A DNA stretch of 64,000 nt, taken from the NCBI RefSeq assembly GCF_024648825.1, contig NZ_JANBBE010000012.1:186001-250000 (forward strand). Direction: 5' to 3'. The notes under the pieces are model-generated. The model did no database searches. It was not told the origin of the DNA and was given only the letters and a program-made list of their open reading frames with translations. A program made the position numbers and the translations under genes. This stretch comes from Lentzea californiensis. GTDB lineage: Bacteria > Actinomycetota > Actinomycetes > Mycobacteriales > Pseudonocardiaceae. Position 1 is the stretch's first letter; each line of letters opens with the position of its first letter. Shown here one piece after another: positions 1 to 8,867 of the stretch.

Positions 1-1167
1 GGCGGTCTGGTGAACGCGAGCCGCGCGGGTGTGCCAGATGCTGGCAGGTGGAAGCTGAACGACGGCAACGGCACGGTGGCATGGGACTCGAGCGGCAACG
101 CTCCCGCGATGGCGACAGGCAACGTTGTCTTCGGTTCCGACCACAACGGCAGTGTGCTGCTCAGCGGCAGCGGTGCAGCACTGGCCTCCAACGGCAAAGT
201 ACTCGACACGACGAGGAACTTCAGCGTGTCGGCCTGGGTGAAACCCCGGTCGCTGTCCACCGCCCAGACCGCCGTGAGCCAGGAGGGCAACACCACCGAC
301 GGATTCTCCTTGCACTACTCCCCTACGACGCGCCGCTGGACGTTCACGTTGCGCGGCTCCGACAGCGCGACTACGCCGTTGGTGAGGGACCTGTCTGCCT
401 GGGGCGAGGCGACGATGGAGTGGACGCACCTCACCGCTACGTTCGATGCCGAGACGAGAATGGCCAAGCTGTACGTGAACGGCCTGCTGCAAGGCGCGAT
501 CTACGACGTGGCTTCATTCCCCGCCAACGGAAAGTTCGTGATCGGCCGGTCAAGGTCAGGCACCAGCGCCGTCAACTGGTTCAACGGCTTCGTCTCCGAC
601 GTGCGAGCGCACCAGCGGGCGTTGACACAGAACGACGTGTACCTCGCCCTTCAACAGCCGGATTTCACGTCGTTCCCGAACACGGGCGTGCTGGTCGGGC
701 CTGACTACAAGACCGAGATCGAGCGTTCGGTGCTCAGCTCGGCGAACGCGCGGACGGCGCTGGTGGCACTCGGCAGCACGGAGATCCTCCGCGGCGTGCC
801 CGCCGACGAGGTTCGCACTTCGCTCACCGCTCTGTTCAACACGCGCACAGGTCTGAAGAAGCAGCTGCGGCAGGACGGCACCGCCCTGCACGTGGTGCTG
901 ACGACGATCCCGCCGCTCGGGCTCGCTGACAACGATCCACGTGAAGTGCAGCGACGGGAGCTCAACGCTGACATGCTGCTGAACTATCGCAACTACGACG
1001 CTGACCACATCGTCGACTTCGACGCCGCGGTGCGCGACTCGAGTGACGTGGGCAAGGTGGCGGCGCAGTACCTCACGGACGGGGTACCCAACGATGCCTA
1101 CCACGGCAGGCTGGCCGAGTACCTGGCCGAGGCGGTGAACGACTTCCCGCCGAGGGCTGAGCTCTGA
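1..1167 (+). CDS. Secreted LamG / SGNH-hydrolase-like protein, 5'-truncated
   Basis: The frame is open to the left edge, so the N-terminus lies outside the window. Visible residues about 10-215 form a LamG/concanavalin-like jelly roll (typical opening GRWKLNDGNGTVAWDSSGN). The last 150 residues resemble the second half of an SGNH/GDSL hydrolase: ALGSTEIL sits where block III (GxND) is expected, followed by a VVLTTIPPL strand and a C-terminal DGVPNDAYHGRL at the block V position. Block V normally reads DGxHPND, so the catalytic His appears to be missing, and GST replaces GxND. The LamG domain seems to be inserted into, or fused ahead of, a degenerate esterase fold. It is probably an extracellular carbohydrate- or surface-binding protein. 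The LamG call is firm; the SGNH call is an inference from spacing and motif remnants. Confidence 0.7.
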   Translation, partial: GGLVNASRAGVPDAGRWKLNDGNGTVAWDSSGNAPAMATGNVVFGSDHNGSVLLSGSGAALASNGKVLDTTRNFSVSAWVKPRSLSTAQTAVSQEGNTTDGFSLHYSPTTRRWTFTLRGSDSATTPLVRDLSAWGEATMEWTHLTATFDAETRMAKLYVNGLLQGAIYDVASFPANGKFVIGRSRSGTSAVNWFNGFVSDVRAHQRALTQNDVYLALQQPDFTSFPNTGVLVGPDYKTEIERSVLSSANARTALVALGSTEILRGVPADEVRTSLTALFNTRTGLKKQLRQDGTALHVVLTTIPPLGLADNDPREVQRRELNADMLLNYRNYDADHIVDFDAAVRDSSDVGKVAAQYLTDGVPNDAYHGRLAEYLAEAVNDFPPRAEL

Positions 1168-1174
1168 CCTAGTG

Positions 1175-1214
1175 CGACAAAGGGCGGACAGCTGCGGCTG
1201 TCCGCCCTTTGTCG
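1175..1214 (+). terminator. Strong intrinsic hairpin terminator
   Basis: An 18-bp perfect stem (1175-1192 with 1197-1214) closes a TGCG loop 8 nt after the preceding stop codon. There is no U-tract, as is common in high-GC actinobacteria. It separates the LamG gene from the mechanosensitive channel gene. Confidence 0.85.
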
Positions 1215-1281
1215 TGAGCCGTCTCATGGTGTTCCCCTCCCCAGACACCGGGTACCCCGTCGGGATACGGGAGGAGGAACA

Positions 1282-2364
1282 GTGCTTTACGTCGTCATGG
1301 GCTGCTCAGTGGCCTTCGCACTACTCGCGGTGGAGGTGATCCACCGACTTGTCCGCCGCTTCACCCTCAGCGGCAGGATGTACCGGCCCGGCCAGGTGTT
1401 CGGGGCGTTGCTGGCCGCGCAGATAAGCCTGAGCGCGTACCCGGTCGACGCCCCGGTCACGTTGCACGTGCTGGGCATCGTGCTGATCCTGGCGGGAGCA
1501 TGGCTGCTGGCCGCGCTGATCAGCACCCTTGTGGACGTTTCGCTGTCGCGGATTCGCACTGATGTCACGGACAACCGGCACGCGCGGCGGGTGCACACGC
1601 AGGTCGTGCTGGTGCGGCGGCTGGTGCTGGTGGTCATCGGGGTGCTGGCGATCGGCGCGATCCTGATGACGTTTCCCGGCGCGCGGGCGGTCGGGTCCAC
1701 AGTGCTGGCTTCTGCCGCGGTCATCGGTGCGGTGGCGGCGTTCTCCGCGCAGTCGTTGCTGGGCAACCTGATCTCGGGGCTGCAGATCGCGTTCAGCGAC
1801 GCGGTGCGGCTCGACGACGTCGTGGTGGTCGAGGGCGAGTGGGGACGGGTCGAGGACGTCACGCTGACGTACGTGGTGCTGCACCTGTGGGACGACCGGC
1901 GGATGGTGTTGCCCACCTCGTACTTCCTCAAGACGCCCTTCGAGAACTGGACGCGCACGCAGTCGGCGTTGCTCGGGACCGTGGAGCTCGATCTGGACTG
2001 GACGGTGCCGGTCGAGGCGATGCGGCAGGAGATGCGGTCCATGCTGGAGGGCAGCGACCTGTGGGACGGGCGGGTGTCGGTTCTGCAGGTCACGCAGGCC
2101 ACGCAGGGGTTCGTGCGGTTGCGTGCGCTGGTGAGCGCCGCCGACGCCGGCAAGCTGTGGGACCTGCGGTGCCTGACGCGCGAGCACCTGGTGGACTGGG
2201 TGCAGCGGCAGCACAGCGGCGCGTTGCCGCAGGTCAGGACTAAGACCGTGACCGGGGTGAAGAAGGCTCAGCCCGCCGGTGACCAGCACACGGACGCTCG
2301 GGTGTTCGGTGAGAGCGCAGACGGTGCGCTGCGGGAGCAAGCGTTTGCGGGACCCAAGCCGTAG
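1282..2364 (+). CDS. MscS-family mechanosensitive ion channel
   Basis: This 360-residue membrane protein should gate in response to membrane tension and release osmolytes. Several hydrophobic helices occupy residues 1-130. They are followed by the pore-lining helix and the hallmark stretch around 143-171 (GAVAAFSAQSLLGNLISGLQIAF) and a soluble beta domain (DDVVVVEGEWGRVEDVTLTYVVL, then VLPTSYFLKTPFENW) typical of the MscS vestibule. The GTG start is supported by a GGGAGGAGG ribosome-binding site 4-12 nt upstream. It appears monocistronic after the hairpin at 1175-1214. The last 50 residues are polar and poorly conserved. The family assignment is secure. Confidence 0.92.
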   Translation: MLYVVMGCSVAFALLAVEVIHRLVRRFTLSGRMYRPGQVFGALLAAQISLSAYPVDAPVTLHVLGIVLILAGAWLLAALISTLVDVSLSRIRTDVTDNRHARRVHTQVVLVRRLVLVVIGVLAIGAILMTFPGARAVGSTVLASAAVIGAVAAFSAQSLLGNLISGLQIAFSDAVRLDDVVVVEGEWGRVEDVTLTYVVLHLWDDRRMVLPTSYFLKTPFENWTRTQSALLGTVELDLDWTVPVEAMRQEMRSMLEGSDLWDGRVSVLQVTQATQGFVRLRALVSAADAGKLWDLRCLTREHLVDWVQRQHSGALPQVRTKTVTGVKKAQPAGDQHTDARVFGESADGALREQAFAGPKP

Positions 2365-2428
2365 GGCGGTCCACGATTTTCGCGCTCAGGCGTGCAACCG
2401 CCCGCGGAGGCCGTTCCGTCCTGGACAC

Positions 2429-2800
2429 ATGAGAAGACCGCTCGCCGTCGCGTTCTGCGCGCTGGCTCTCGGCAGTTGTGGTACGAACGGGTCCCCAGCC
2501 GTGCCCTTGGCGGAGGTGCCGATCGTGTCCTCAGCAAAACCGGACAAGCTCCGGGTCGAGCAGGCGAAACGCGACGGCCACCTCACAGTGCCACTGATGA
2601 TCTCCGTGCAGCCGGGACGCGACGAGGAGGTCGAGCAGGCACTGCAGAGGCTGGGCGCGACCGTCGAGTCGCGGGATCCCAGAATCGGCTACCTGCGCGC
2701 CGAGATGCCGGTCGACAAGGTGGAAGACGCGTATCTGATCGCCGGTGTGTCCAAGGTGGACTTGGACGAGCCGCTCGGCAACAAGCTGCCAGAACCGTAG
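2429..2800 (+). CDS. Small lipoprotein resembling a stand-alone subtilase (S8) prodomain
   Basis: Starting at the ATG of MRRPLAVAFCALALGSC, the product has 123 residues with a lipobox-like LGSC (Cys17), so it is probably anchored on the outside of the membrane. An earlier in-frame start would add 50 residues in front of the signal peptide and is unlikely. Residues about 50-115 (LTVPLMISVQPGRDEEVEQALQRLGATV, then YLRAEMPVDKVEDAYLIAGVSKVDLDEPL) align by eye with the propeptide of the convergent subtilase (TVDLLVAAEDGKTDAAVNDL, LGATV, YVKVTIP, ASVSTVDVDGL). Subtilase propeptides act as intramolecular chaperones and inhibitors. A role as an inhibitor or folding helper of the neighbouring protease is inferred from this similarity and from position. 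Confidence 0.7.
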   Translation: MRRPLAVAFCALALGSCGTNGSPAVPLAEVPIVSSAKPDKLRVEQAKRDGHLTVPLMISVQPGRDEEVEQALQRLGATVESRDPRIGYLRAEMPVDKVEDAYLIAGVSKVDLDEPLGNKLPEP

Positions 2801-2835
2801 AAAGCCCCAGGATCTCGTGGAACCTGGGGCTTTCT
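2799..2835. terminator. Bidirectional terminator between convergent genes
   Basis: A 13-bp perfect stem (2799-2811 with 2823-2835) closes an 11-nt loop. It begins in the stop codon of the lipoprotein gene and ends 17 nt from the 3' end of the convergent subtilase gene, with AAAG on one strand and CTTTCT on the other, so it could serve both genes. Confidence 0.8.
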
Positions 2836-2851
2836 GCGTTGCTTCGAGCTA

Positions 2852-5800
2852 CTAGCTGACTGCCTGGATGATCACGGCGCCGCCACCGACGACGGTGTTG
2901 TCCGCCGTGCGCACCTCGAGCTCACCGCGCAGCACGCGGCCCGCACCGGGCTGGCCCAGCGGCGTGATGACGCCCGTCGCGTTCCACGTCGCACCGGCGG
3001 CGCGGTCGGCGTTGCTGTCCGTGACGGACAGCGTGCCGAGACCGGCCGAGGTGAAGGCGTCGAAGTAGTCGAACTCCGTGGTGCCCGCGGGCACCGCGTA
3101 GCCGTCCACCAGCGCGACCCAGTTGCCGGCGGCGGGGTTGTTGATCGTCACCGACTCCTCGGAGTCCGCGTCCGCCGCCTGACCGGCGAGCACGCAGCTG
3201 CCCGACGTGCAGTTGTAGACGGACAGGTCGAGGTCAGCGCCCTGGTCGGCGGTGTTGCCGATCGTGACGGTGAGCTTCGACGAGCCGGCCGAGACCACGA
3301 TCGCGTACTGCTGGGACTCCAGGTTCGCGATCGTCGGACGGTCCGTCTTGGCACTGCCGACAGCGCCCGCCGCGAGCCGGCCGTTGAAGCTGGCCAGCGC
3401 GTTCGTGACGGTGTAGGAGCGCTCGATCGGGGTGCCGAGCGTGCCGGACGCGATGGTGTCCGGGTTCGGGCTGATCGTCGCGCCGAGCACGGACGCGGTC
3501 ACCGAGTACGGCGCCGCGTCGACGTCGGAGGTGCGACGCGCCTCGATCACGATCTCCCACACACCGGCCATCGGGCTGGCCACCGTGCGGCTGGTCGGCG
3601 TGCCACCGGCACAACCGGCGCCCGCGTCCGGGTTGTAGCAGTTGGTCGAGCTGGTCACGTCGAGCGGCACACCCTGCGGGGTGAAGCGCAGGAAGCGGAC
3701 CTGGCCCTTGCCGGCCTCGGCGCCACCGGCGTTCATGTCGACCTTCAGCGCGGTCGTGCCCTTGGGCACGTTCACGAAGAGGCTGGTCGACTGGTTGCGC
3801 GCGATCGTGCCGGACTTGGTGACCGAGAACTTGTTGGCGGCGTTGAAGTTCTCCGCCGCGAACACGGTGTTCAGGGTCTGGGCGTCGACACCGGGGGTCT
3901 CCGGGTTGTCGAGCTGCAGGACGGCGCTGTGCACACCCGCGGTCTTGGCCTTGACCTTGACGGCGAACTGGACCGGCGTGTTCAGCGGCAGTTCGACCGT
4001 CTTCGGCGCCGTGAACGTGCCGTCGTTGCCCTTCCAGGAAACCTTGTACGTCTCGTCGTCGTGGCCCGTGGTGCGGGTCAGCGTGTAGGTGCGGGTGTAC
4101 TCCTGGCCCGCGCTCACGCCTTCGCGGTCGTGGATGCCGACACCGACGTTCGGGGTGGCCAGCAGTCCACTGAGGACGGTGTTGACCGCGACGGACGTGG
4201 TGACCTGGTCCGGCACGGAGTGCTTGTCCAGCAGCGTCCACGCGGCGTTGGTGTTGAAGAGGCCCGCGCCCTGCTCGTAGGCACCGAGGGTGCTCACGAA
4301 GTTCGCGCTGCGCTGGATCGCGTAGCGCAGCTCGGCGCTGGTGGGCTTCTGGCCGTTGTGCGTGGCCTTGAACGCGCTCACGAGCAGCGCGGCGGCACCG
4401 GTCGCCTGCGGGGCGGCCATCGACGTGCCGTTGAACTGCGAGTAGCCGGGCGGGAGGGCGTAGGTGCCCGCCACCGGGCCGCCGGCCTGCCAGCGCGGCG
4501 TGGTGGAGATCGCCGAGCCGGGCGCGACGATGTTCGGCTTGAAGCCGCCGTCCTCACGCGGGCCGCGCGACGAGAAGCCGTGCAGGCTCTGCTTCTGCGT
4601 GGTCTTCGAGCCGTAGTTGGAGAGCCAGGTCTCCTTGGTGATGTACGAGCCGACGCTCACCGCGTCCGTGGCGACCGACGGGTCACCGACGGTGTTGGCG
4701 CCCGCGCCCGAGTTGCCCGCCGAGATGAAGATCTGGACGTTGTACTCGTTGATCGTGCGGTTGTAGAGCTCCGCACGGGCGTTGTTGCCGTCGTTGAGGG
4801 CCGGGAGGCCACCGATGGAGATGTTCACGACGTCGGCGCCGTTGCGCGCGGCGTAGAGGACACCGTCGATGAGACCGGAGCTGGTGCAGGACGGCGTGGT
4901 GAGGCAGGCCTTGATGGCCATCAGCTTCGCGCCGGGCGCCGCACCGGCCATCTTGCCGTCGAACATCTTGTGGGCCGCGGTGATGCCGGCGACGTGCGTG
5001 CCGTGCGCGGCGGAGATGCCCAGGTTGACGTACGGCGTGCCCGCGTTGTCGTAGATCGAGCGGTCGGTCTGCACGACGAACGCGATGCGGTCCATGACCG
5101 GGGTCGCGGGGTTGTCGGTGCCGAAGAACCCGACGTCCTGCTTGACCTTGTAGTCGATCATGCGCTTGTTGTTGGTGAAGTTGCCGTCACCATCGTTGTC
5201 GACGAAAACTTCCTTCGTCGTGATGTCCTGGATGACACCGAACGAGTCCGTGCGGTCGCCGTCGCGGTTGATGTCGCCGCCGGTCTCGCTGTTGGCGAGG
5301 TTCAGGTCGCCCGCGGTCTCGCTGAAGAGGCCGAACGAGTAGGGGCCACCGGTCGCCGGCGCGGTCCACTCGCGACCGCCTTCGGTGAACTTGCCGACGC
5401 GACCGGTCTTGGTCATGGTGACCCAGGTGCCGTCGCCGGAGTTCGTGGCGTTCGCGTTGTACCAGTCGATGATCTTGCGCTCACCGGTGCTGGTCGTCTG
5501 CAGCGCGGGCGTGTCCAGGTCGATGCCCGAGTCGATCACGGCGATCGTGGAGCCGCGGCCGTCCCACTTCGGGTGCGCGAGAGCGAACTGCGCCGCCTGC
5601 GTGTCCTGCGTCGGCATGTACGGGTTGACGCGCGGCGTCTTCGAGTCCGGCGCCTTCTGCGGAGCGGGCTGCTCCATGCCCTCGGGCCGCGGGTTGTCGA
5701 GAGCGATGAGGCCGTCGACGTCCACGGTGCTGACCGAGGCCAGCTTGGCGGCCTTCGCCGCGTTCTCACGCGGGATGGTCACCTTGACGTAGTCGACGTC

Positions 5801-6082
5801 CTTCTCGGTCTTCTGGACCGTGGCGCCGAGCGCCTTGAGGTCGTTGACCGCAGCGTCGGTCTTGCCGTCCTCGGCGGCGACCAGCAGGTCGACGGTCGGC
5901 CGGCCCTCGCTGGCCGCCTGGTCGACGAGCGCCCGGTCCTGCTTGTCCAGCTGCTTGTCAGCGGCCGGCTGCTGCTGTGGTGCGTTCTGCGCGATGGCAG
6001 GGGTGGCGGCGAAGCCGAACCCGGTAGTGCCCAACACCGCGGTCAACAAGACCGTTCCGGTGCGGCGTCTCCAGTTCTTCAC
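2852..6082 (-). CDS. Secreted S8 (subtilisin-like) serine peptidase with C-terminal beta domains
   Basis: This protein has 1076 residues from the GTG of VKNWRRRTGTVLLTAVLG. That start puts a classical signal peptide (cleavage near AIAQN) at the N-terminus; the longer in-frame ATG at 6178 adds a basic non-signal stretch. Order: signal peptide 1-32; I9-like propeptide about 61-133; catalytic domain with Asp184 (AVIDSGID), His360 (AHGTHVAGI), oxyanion Asn457 (SAGNSGAG) and Ser554 (NGTSMAAP). A long insertion between Asp and His carries two acidic DxDxDG-like loops (NRDGDRTD, DNDGDGNF) that may bind calcium. About 400 residues of C-terminal beta-rich PPC-type domains follow. The catalytic set is complete, so it should be an active extracellular protease. 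The prodomain-like lipoprotein gene is convergent to it. Confidence 0.93.
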   Translation of the reverse strand: MKNWRRRTGTVLLTAVLGTTGFGFAATPAIAQNAPQQQPAADKQLDKQDRALVDQAASEGRPTVDLLVAAEDGKTDAAVNDLKALGATVQKTEKDVDYVKVTIPRENAAKAAKLASVSTVDVDGLIALDNPRPEGMEQPAPQKAPDSKTPRVNPYMPTQDTQAAQFALAHPKWDGRGSTIAVIDSGIDLDTPALQTTSTGERKIIDWYNANATNSGDGTWVTMTKTGRVGKFTEGGREWTAPATGGPYSFGLFSETAGDLNLANSETGGDINRDGDRTDSFGVIQDITTKEVFVDNDGDGNFTNNKRMIDYKVKQDVGFFGTDNPATPVMDRIAFVVQTDRSIYDNAGTPYVNLGISAAHGTHVAGITAAHKMFDGKMAGAAPGAKLMAIKACLTTPSCTSSGLIDGVLYAARNGADVVNISIGGLPALNDGNNARAELYNRTINEYNVQIFISAGNSGAGANTVGDPSVATDAVSVGSYITKETWLSNYGSKTTQKQSLHGFSSRGPREDGGFKPNIVAPGSAISTTPRWQAGGPVAGTYALPPGYSQFNGTSMAAPQATGAAALLVSAFKATHNGQKPTSAELRYAIQRSANFVSTLGAYEQGAGLFNTNAAWTLLDKHSVPDQVTTSVAVNTVLSGLLATPNVGVGIHDREGVSAGQEYTRTYTLTRTTGHDDETYKVSWKGNDGTFTAPKTVELPLNTPVQFAVKVKAKTAGVHSAVLQLDNPETPGVDAQTLNTVFAAENFNAANKFSVTKSGTIARNQSTSLFVNVPKGTTALKVDMNAGGAEAGKGQVRFLRFTPQGVPLDVTSSTNCYNPDAGAGCAGGTPTSRTVASPMAGVWEIVIEARRTSDVDAAPYSVTASVLGATISPNPDTIASGTLGTPIERSYTVTNALASFNGRLAAGAVGSAKTDRPTIANLESQQYAIVVSAGSSKLTVTIGNTADQGADLDLSVYNCTSGSCVLAGQAADADSEESVTINNPAAGNWVALVDGYAVPAGTTEFDYFDAFTSAGLGTLSVTDSNADRAAGATWNATGVITPLGQPGAGRVLRGELEVRTADNTVVGGGAVIIQAVS

Positions 6083-6336
6083 GGCGCATGTGCCCTTCGT
6101 GGGGTAAAGAGTGCTCCGAAGCACATCTCTTCGCCTCGCGGAGGGCAATCGTCGGACCGGACTAATTCTCAGATCCACATTGGACTGTTCAGCGGCTTGA
6201 ACGGGCGCGCTTTTAATGCTGCGCGTTTCTTTTCCAACGTGGAACGAGCAACCGTCCTCCAGTCAAGAGCTGATGGAGGGGAATGTCAAGGCTGTGTCAA
6301 CGGTGAACGACCTTGGCGTGTAACAGGATCCCGGCA

Positions 6337-6876
6337 TCAGGCGATGGACTGATCGCTATTTCCGCCCATTAGCCCACGCAATCTCGCACGCAGGCGCCCG
6401 ACGATCCCCTGCGGGATGGCGAGCACTTCAGGCTGCGCTCCACACGCGGGGCAGTGGGCGCGATGTGCGACGAGGGCCTGCTGGAGTTCCGTCACTTGCT
6501 TCGCGGTCCGTTCGGGCACCGAGTCCTTTTTGATCGAGAGCAGGCTCAGCTCGGTCAGCGCGTGCCGGCCCCGGCGCAGTCGTGCCGTGGGCGCGATGGT
6601 GTGGAAGAAGATCAGGTTCCGCTTGCGCGCGGGCTCGACCACCTCGACGTCGCACCACTCGACGACGACCTGCCGGTCGAGCCCGTTCGACGTGATGCCC
6701 TCGCTCGTGACCTTGGTGCCCATCTTGAAGGTCCGCCACGCCACCGTGCCGCCCATGAGGAACCACAGGCCACCGAAGACGTACCCGTACCAGGGACCGT
6801 TCACGGCCGCGAGCGGACCGATGGCGGCCACGGCGACGCCGAGGCCGAACAGGACCCATCTCCACCTGGTGTGCAT
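6337..6876 (-). CDS. Two-helix membrane protein with a bacterial PH-like domain
   Basis: The 179-residue protein starts MHTRWRWVLFGLGVAVAAIGPLAAV. Two hydrophobic helices (about 7-24 and 30-48) are followed by a beta-rich segment typical of bacterial PH-type membrane proteins (KVTSEGITSNGLDRQVVVEWCDVEVVEP). The tail holds one CPAC knuckle, too little for a complete zinc ribbon. No enzymatic motif is visible. The 254-bp gap to the subtilase start shows a short CTCCA/TGGAG dyad near 6259-6281 and no gene. Confidence 0.6.
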   Translation of the reverse strand: MHTRWRWVLFGLGVAVAAIGPLAAVNGPWYGYVFGGLWFLMGGTVAWRTFKMGTKVTSEGITSNGLDRQVVVEWCDVEVVEPARKRNLIFFHTIAPTARLRRGRHALTELSLLSIKKDSVPERTAKQVTELQQALVAHRAHCPACGAQPEVLAIPQGIVGRLRARLRGLMGGNSDQSIA

Positions 6877-6982
6877 GTCTCCATCCTGTTTACCCGATCC
6901 TGTCCCTTGAACGCCGCCGGAGCCCGTCTTGTTGAGCGCCGTTCGGCAGGACTGACGGCCGGTCAGGCGCTACCTTGCGCCC

Positions 6983-7669
6983 ATGGACCTGAAGCCGGTC
7001 GCCGACGAGCTCTACGGCCTGCCTCCGAAGGACTTCACCGCGGCCCGCAACGCCGCGGCGAAACAGGCCGAGGACAAGGACCTGGCCAAGGCCATCCAGG
7101 AGCTCCGCAAGCCCACCGTCGGCGCCTGGGCGGTCAACAAGCTCGTGCGGGACGCCCCCGAGGGCCTGGAGGAGGCGCTGGGCCTGTCCACGGCGCAGCT
7201 GACCATGCGCGAGCTGGGCCGCAAGCGCAAAGAGCTCATGGAGGCCCTGGTCTACCGCACGCTGGAGCTGACCGGGCCGCTCGCGGACGACGCCGTCACG
7301 CAGGTGCGCAGCACGCTGACGGCCGCGATGGCGGACCCCGAGTCCGCCGAGCAGGTGCGCGCCGGGCACCTGACCAAGGCGCTGGAGTACTCGGGGTTCG
7401 GGTTCGCGCTCCCCACGCCCGAGCCGGCCCAGGCAGGCGAGGACGCGCTGGCCCGCAAGCGGCGGGAGCGGCAGGAACGCAAGCGGGCCGAGGCCCGGCA
7501 GGCACTGGACGAGGCCGAACAGGCCCTCGGCGAGGCCCAGGCCGACCAGCTGGCGGCGCAGCGGGCGTTCGACCGGGCCGCGGAACGGCTGGAGGACGCC
7601 AAGCGGGTCACGAGCGCGGCGGAGAAGGCGCGGAAGGCCGCCGAACGCAAGCTCAACGACCTGAGCTAG
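6983..7669 (+). CDS. Conserved hypothetical protein with a charged coiled-coil C-terminus
   Basis: This 228-residue soluble protein begins MDLKPVADELYGLPPKDFTAARNAAAKQ. I recognise it as the kind of conserved hypothetical common in actinobacteria but cannot name a function. The first 140 residues are helical with a conserved-looking WAVNKLVR segment. Residues about 150-228 form a long Ala/Glu/Arg heptad-like coiled coil (RKRRERQERKRAEARQALDE). There is no signal peptide or membrane helix. Its last 17 nt overlap the convergent DUF6098 gene. Confidence 0.7.
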   Translation: MDLKPVADELYGLPPKDFTAARNAAAKQAEDKDLAKAIQELRKPTVGAWAVNKLVRDAPEGLEEALGLSTAQLTMRELGRKRKELMEALVYRTLELTGPLADDAVTQVRSTLTAAMADPESAEQVRAGHLTKALEYSGFGFALPTPEPAQAGEDALARKRRERQERKRAEARQALDEAEQALGEAQADQLAAQRAFDRAAERLEDAKRVTSAAEKARKAAERKLNDLS

Positions 7670-8096
7670 AGCGGTCCAGCGGTCCCCACTCGTCGGAGTG
7701 CTGGGCGCCGACCAGCGACGAGCACTCCTCGAGCGCGCTGTCGGCCACCCAGGCGAGCGGCTCCAGGCAGCGGACCAGGGGTTCGTTGTCCGGGCCGCGG
7801 CCCACCTCGGTGCCTCGCAGCACCCACGCGCGGACGTCGGGCCCGCGCAGGTCCCGCAGGTGGCGGTAGTCGAAGAGGCGGCGGGCCACCCACAGTTCGC
7901 GGGAACGGTCGTCCCACCACGGTTCGACGCGCAACGGGCTCGCGGACAGGCCGGGGAGCTCCACCCCGGTCAGCGAGTCGCGCGACCTGGAGGCGGCGTC
8001 GGCCTCGGGGCCCTTGGACCAGCGCAGGTAGACGTCCTCGCCGATGAAGCCCGTGAGCTCGGCGAGGCTCGTGATCGTCGGGAGCCGTGCTGTCAC
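7653..8096 (-). CDS. DUF6098 family protein
   Basis: The GTG start (VTARLPTITSLAELTGFIGE) gives a 147-residue protein matching the family's usual length; the open frame extends to an ATG at 8186, but the extra 30 residues look unrelated. Recognisable family blocks are LYLRWSKGPEADA-like (VYLRWSKGPEADA), SRDSLTGVELPGLSASPL, EPWW, LWVARRLFDYRHL, and RGPDNEPLV. The function of the family is unknown. It overlaps the convergent coiled-coil gene by 17 nt. No clear Shine-Dalgarno sequence precedes the GTG. Confidence 0.75.
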   Translation of the reverse strand: MTARLPTITSLAELTGFIGEDVYLRWSKGPEADAASRSRDSLTGVELPGLSASPLRVEPWWDDRSRELWVARRLFDYRHLRDLRGPDVRAWVLRGTEVGRGPDNEPLVRCLEPLAWVADSALEECSSLVGAQHSDEWGPLDRSSSGR

Positions 8097-8315
8097 GCCA
8101 AGTGACGTACCCGGCCGAAACTGCCGGAAACCTGAAGGCCAGCTGAAGGAATTGAGCCTGGTCACAGTGAAAGCCGACCGGAACACAACAGCCCGGTTGT
8201 ACGTTCAACGAAGTGGTTGGCCGCTGGCGCTCGAGCTGCTCGCCAGGGCGATCCGGCACCCCCAGGCCGGAAAAGCCCTTCCGCAGGCGTCGCGTGCTCG
8301 CGCCGCGGTCAACCC

Positions 8316-8369
8316 GCCGTCGACCGGCACTCCGGTAAACCCCCCTCACCGGCAGTGACGGTCGACGGC
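8316..8369 (-). terminator. Hairpin terminator downstream of the cupin gene
   Basis: An 11-bp perfect outer stem (8316-8326 with 8359-8369) continues through one mismatch and a bulge into a further CACT and CCGG pairing, with a C-rich loop at 8336-8348. It starts 6 nt after the cupin stop codon. The rest of the 8097-8374 gap holds no convincing gene. Confidence 0.7.
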
Positions 8370-8374
8370 TCTTT

Positions 8375-8794
8375 TCAGAGGTTGTACTGGTCATGGCGTT
8401 CGTAGAACGCGACCAACTCCTCGGGCGAGAGCCCCTTCGCGTTCCGCACCTCCAGGAAGAAGTCCTCGCGGGCGATCCCGGGCGAGAACAGGATCAGCAT
8501 CCGCACCGGGGCGTCGCTGTCGTTGCGGAACGCGTGCGGCCGATGGGAAGGCACGTAGAGGAAGTCGCCCTCGCCGGCCGTCACCCACTCCTCGCCGTCG
8601 AGCAGCGTGATCTCGCCCTCGAGCACGTAGAACGACTCCGAGAAGGTCTTGTGGAAGTGCGGGCGCGCACCGGGCTGGCGGGCCTCCATCCGCCATTCGA
8701 ACAGGCCGAACTCGCCGTTCGTGACGGACCCCGGCGCCACAAAACGCGTGGTCGCCGTCGCGAAGCCCACCTCGGAAGCCGGTCGGAAGCTCAT
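8375..8794 (-). CDS. Single-domain cupin protein
   Basis: This is a 139-residue protein. Cupin motif 1 is GARPHFHKTFSESFYVLEGEI (the HxHx4-6E metal ligands and the terminal Gly) and motif 2 is GDFLYVPSHRPHAFRN, supplying the last His. The metal-binding set is therefore intact, so a small-molecule dioxygenase or isomerase activity or a ligand-binding role is possible, but the substrate cannot be read from the sequence. It is divergent from the KstD-like gene, with 73 bp between the starts. Confidence 0.85.
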   Translation of the reverse strand: MSFRPASEVGFATATTRFVAPGSVTNGEFGLFEWRMEARQPGARPHFHKTFSESFYVLEGEITLLDGEEWVTAGEGDFLYVPSHRPHAFRNDSDAPVRMLILFSPGIAREDFFLEVRNAKGLSPEELVAFYERHDQYNL

Positions 8795-8867
8795 CGAACC
8801 CCATCCCCCAAAAAGTGAAATTGACTCAGGTCTCGTGTGTGACCAGCGGTAGATCTAGACTCGCCCG

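Noticed and set aside
3929-6352. An 807-codon open frame on the + strand antisense to the subtilase
   Set aside because: It is rich in Arg, Val and Gly without domains, and the opposite strand encodes an unmistakable subtilase. It is a high-GC shadow frame.
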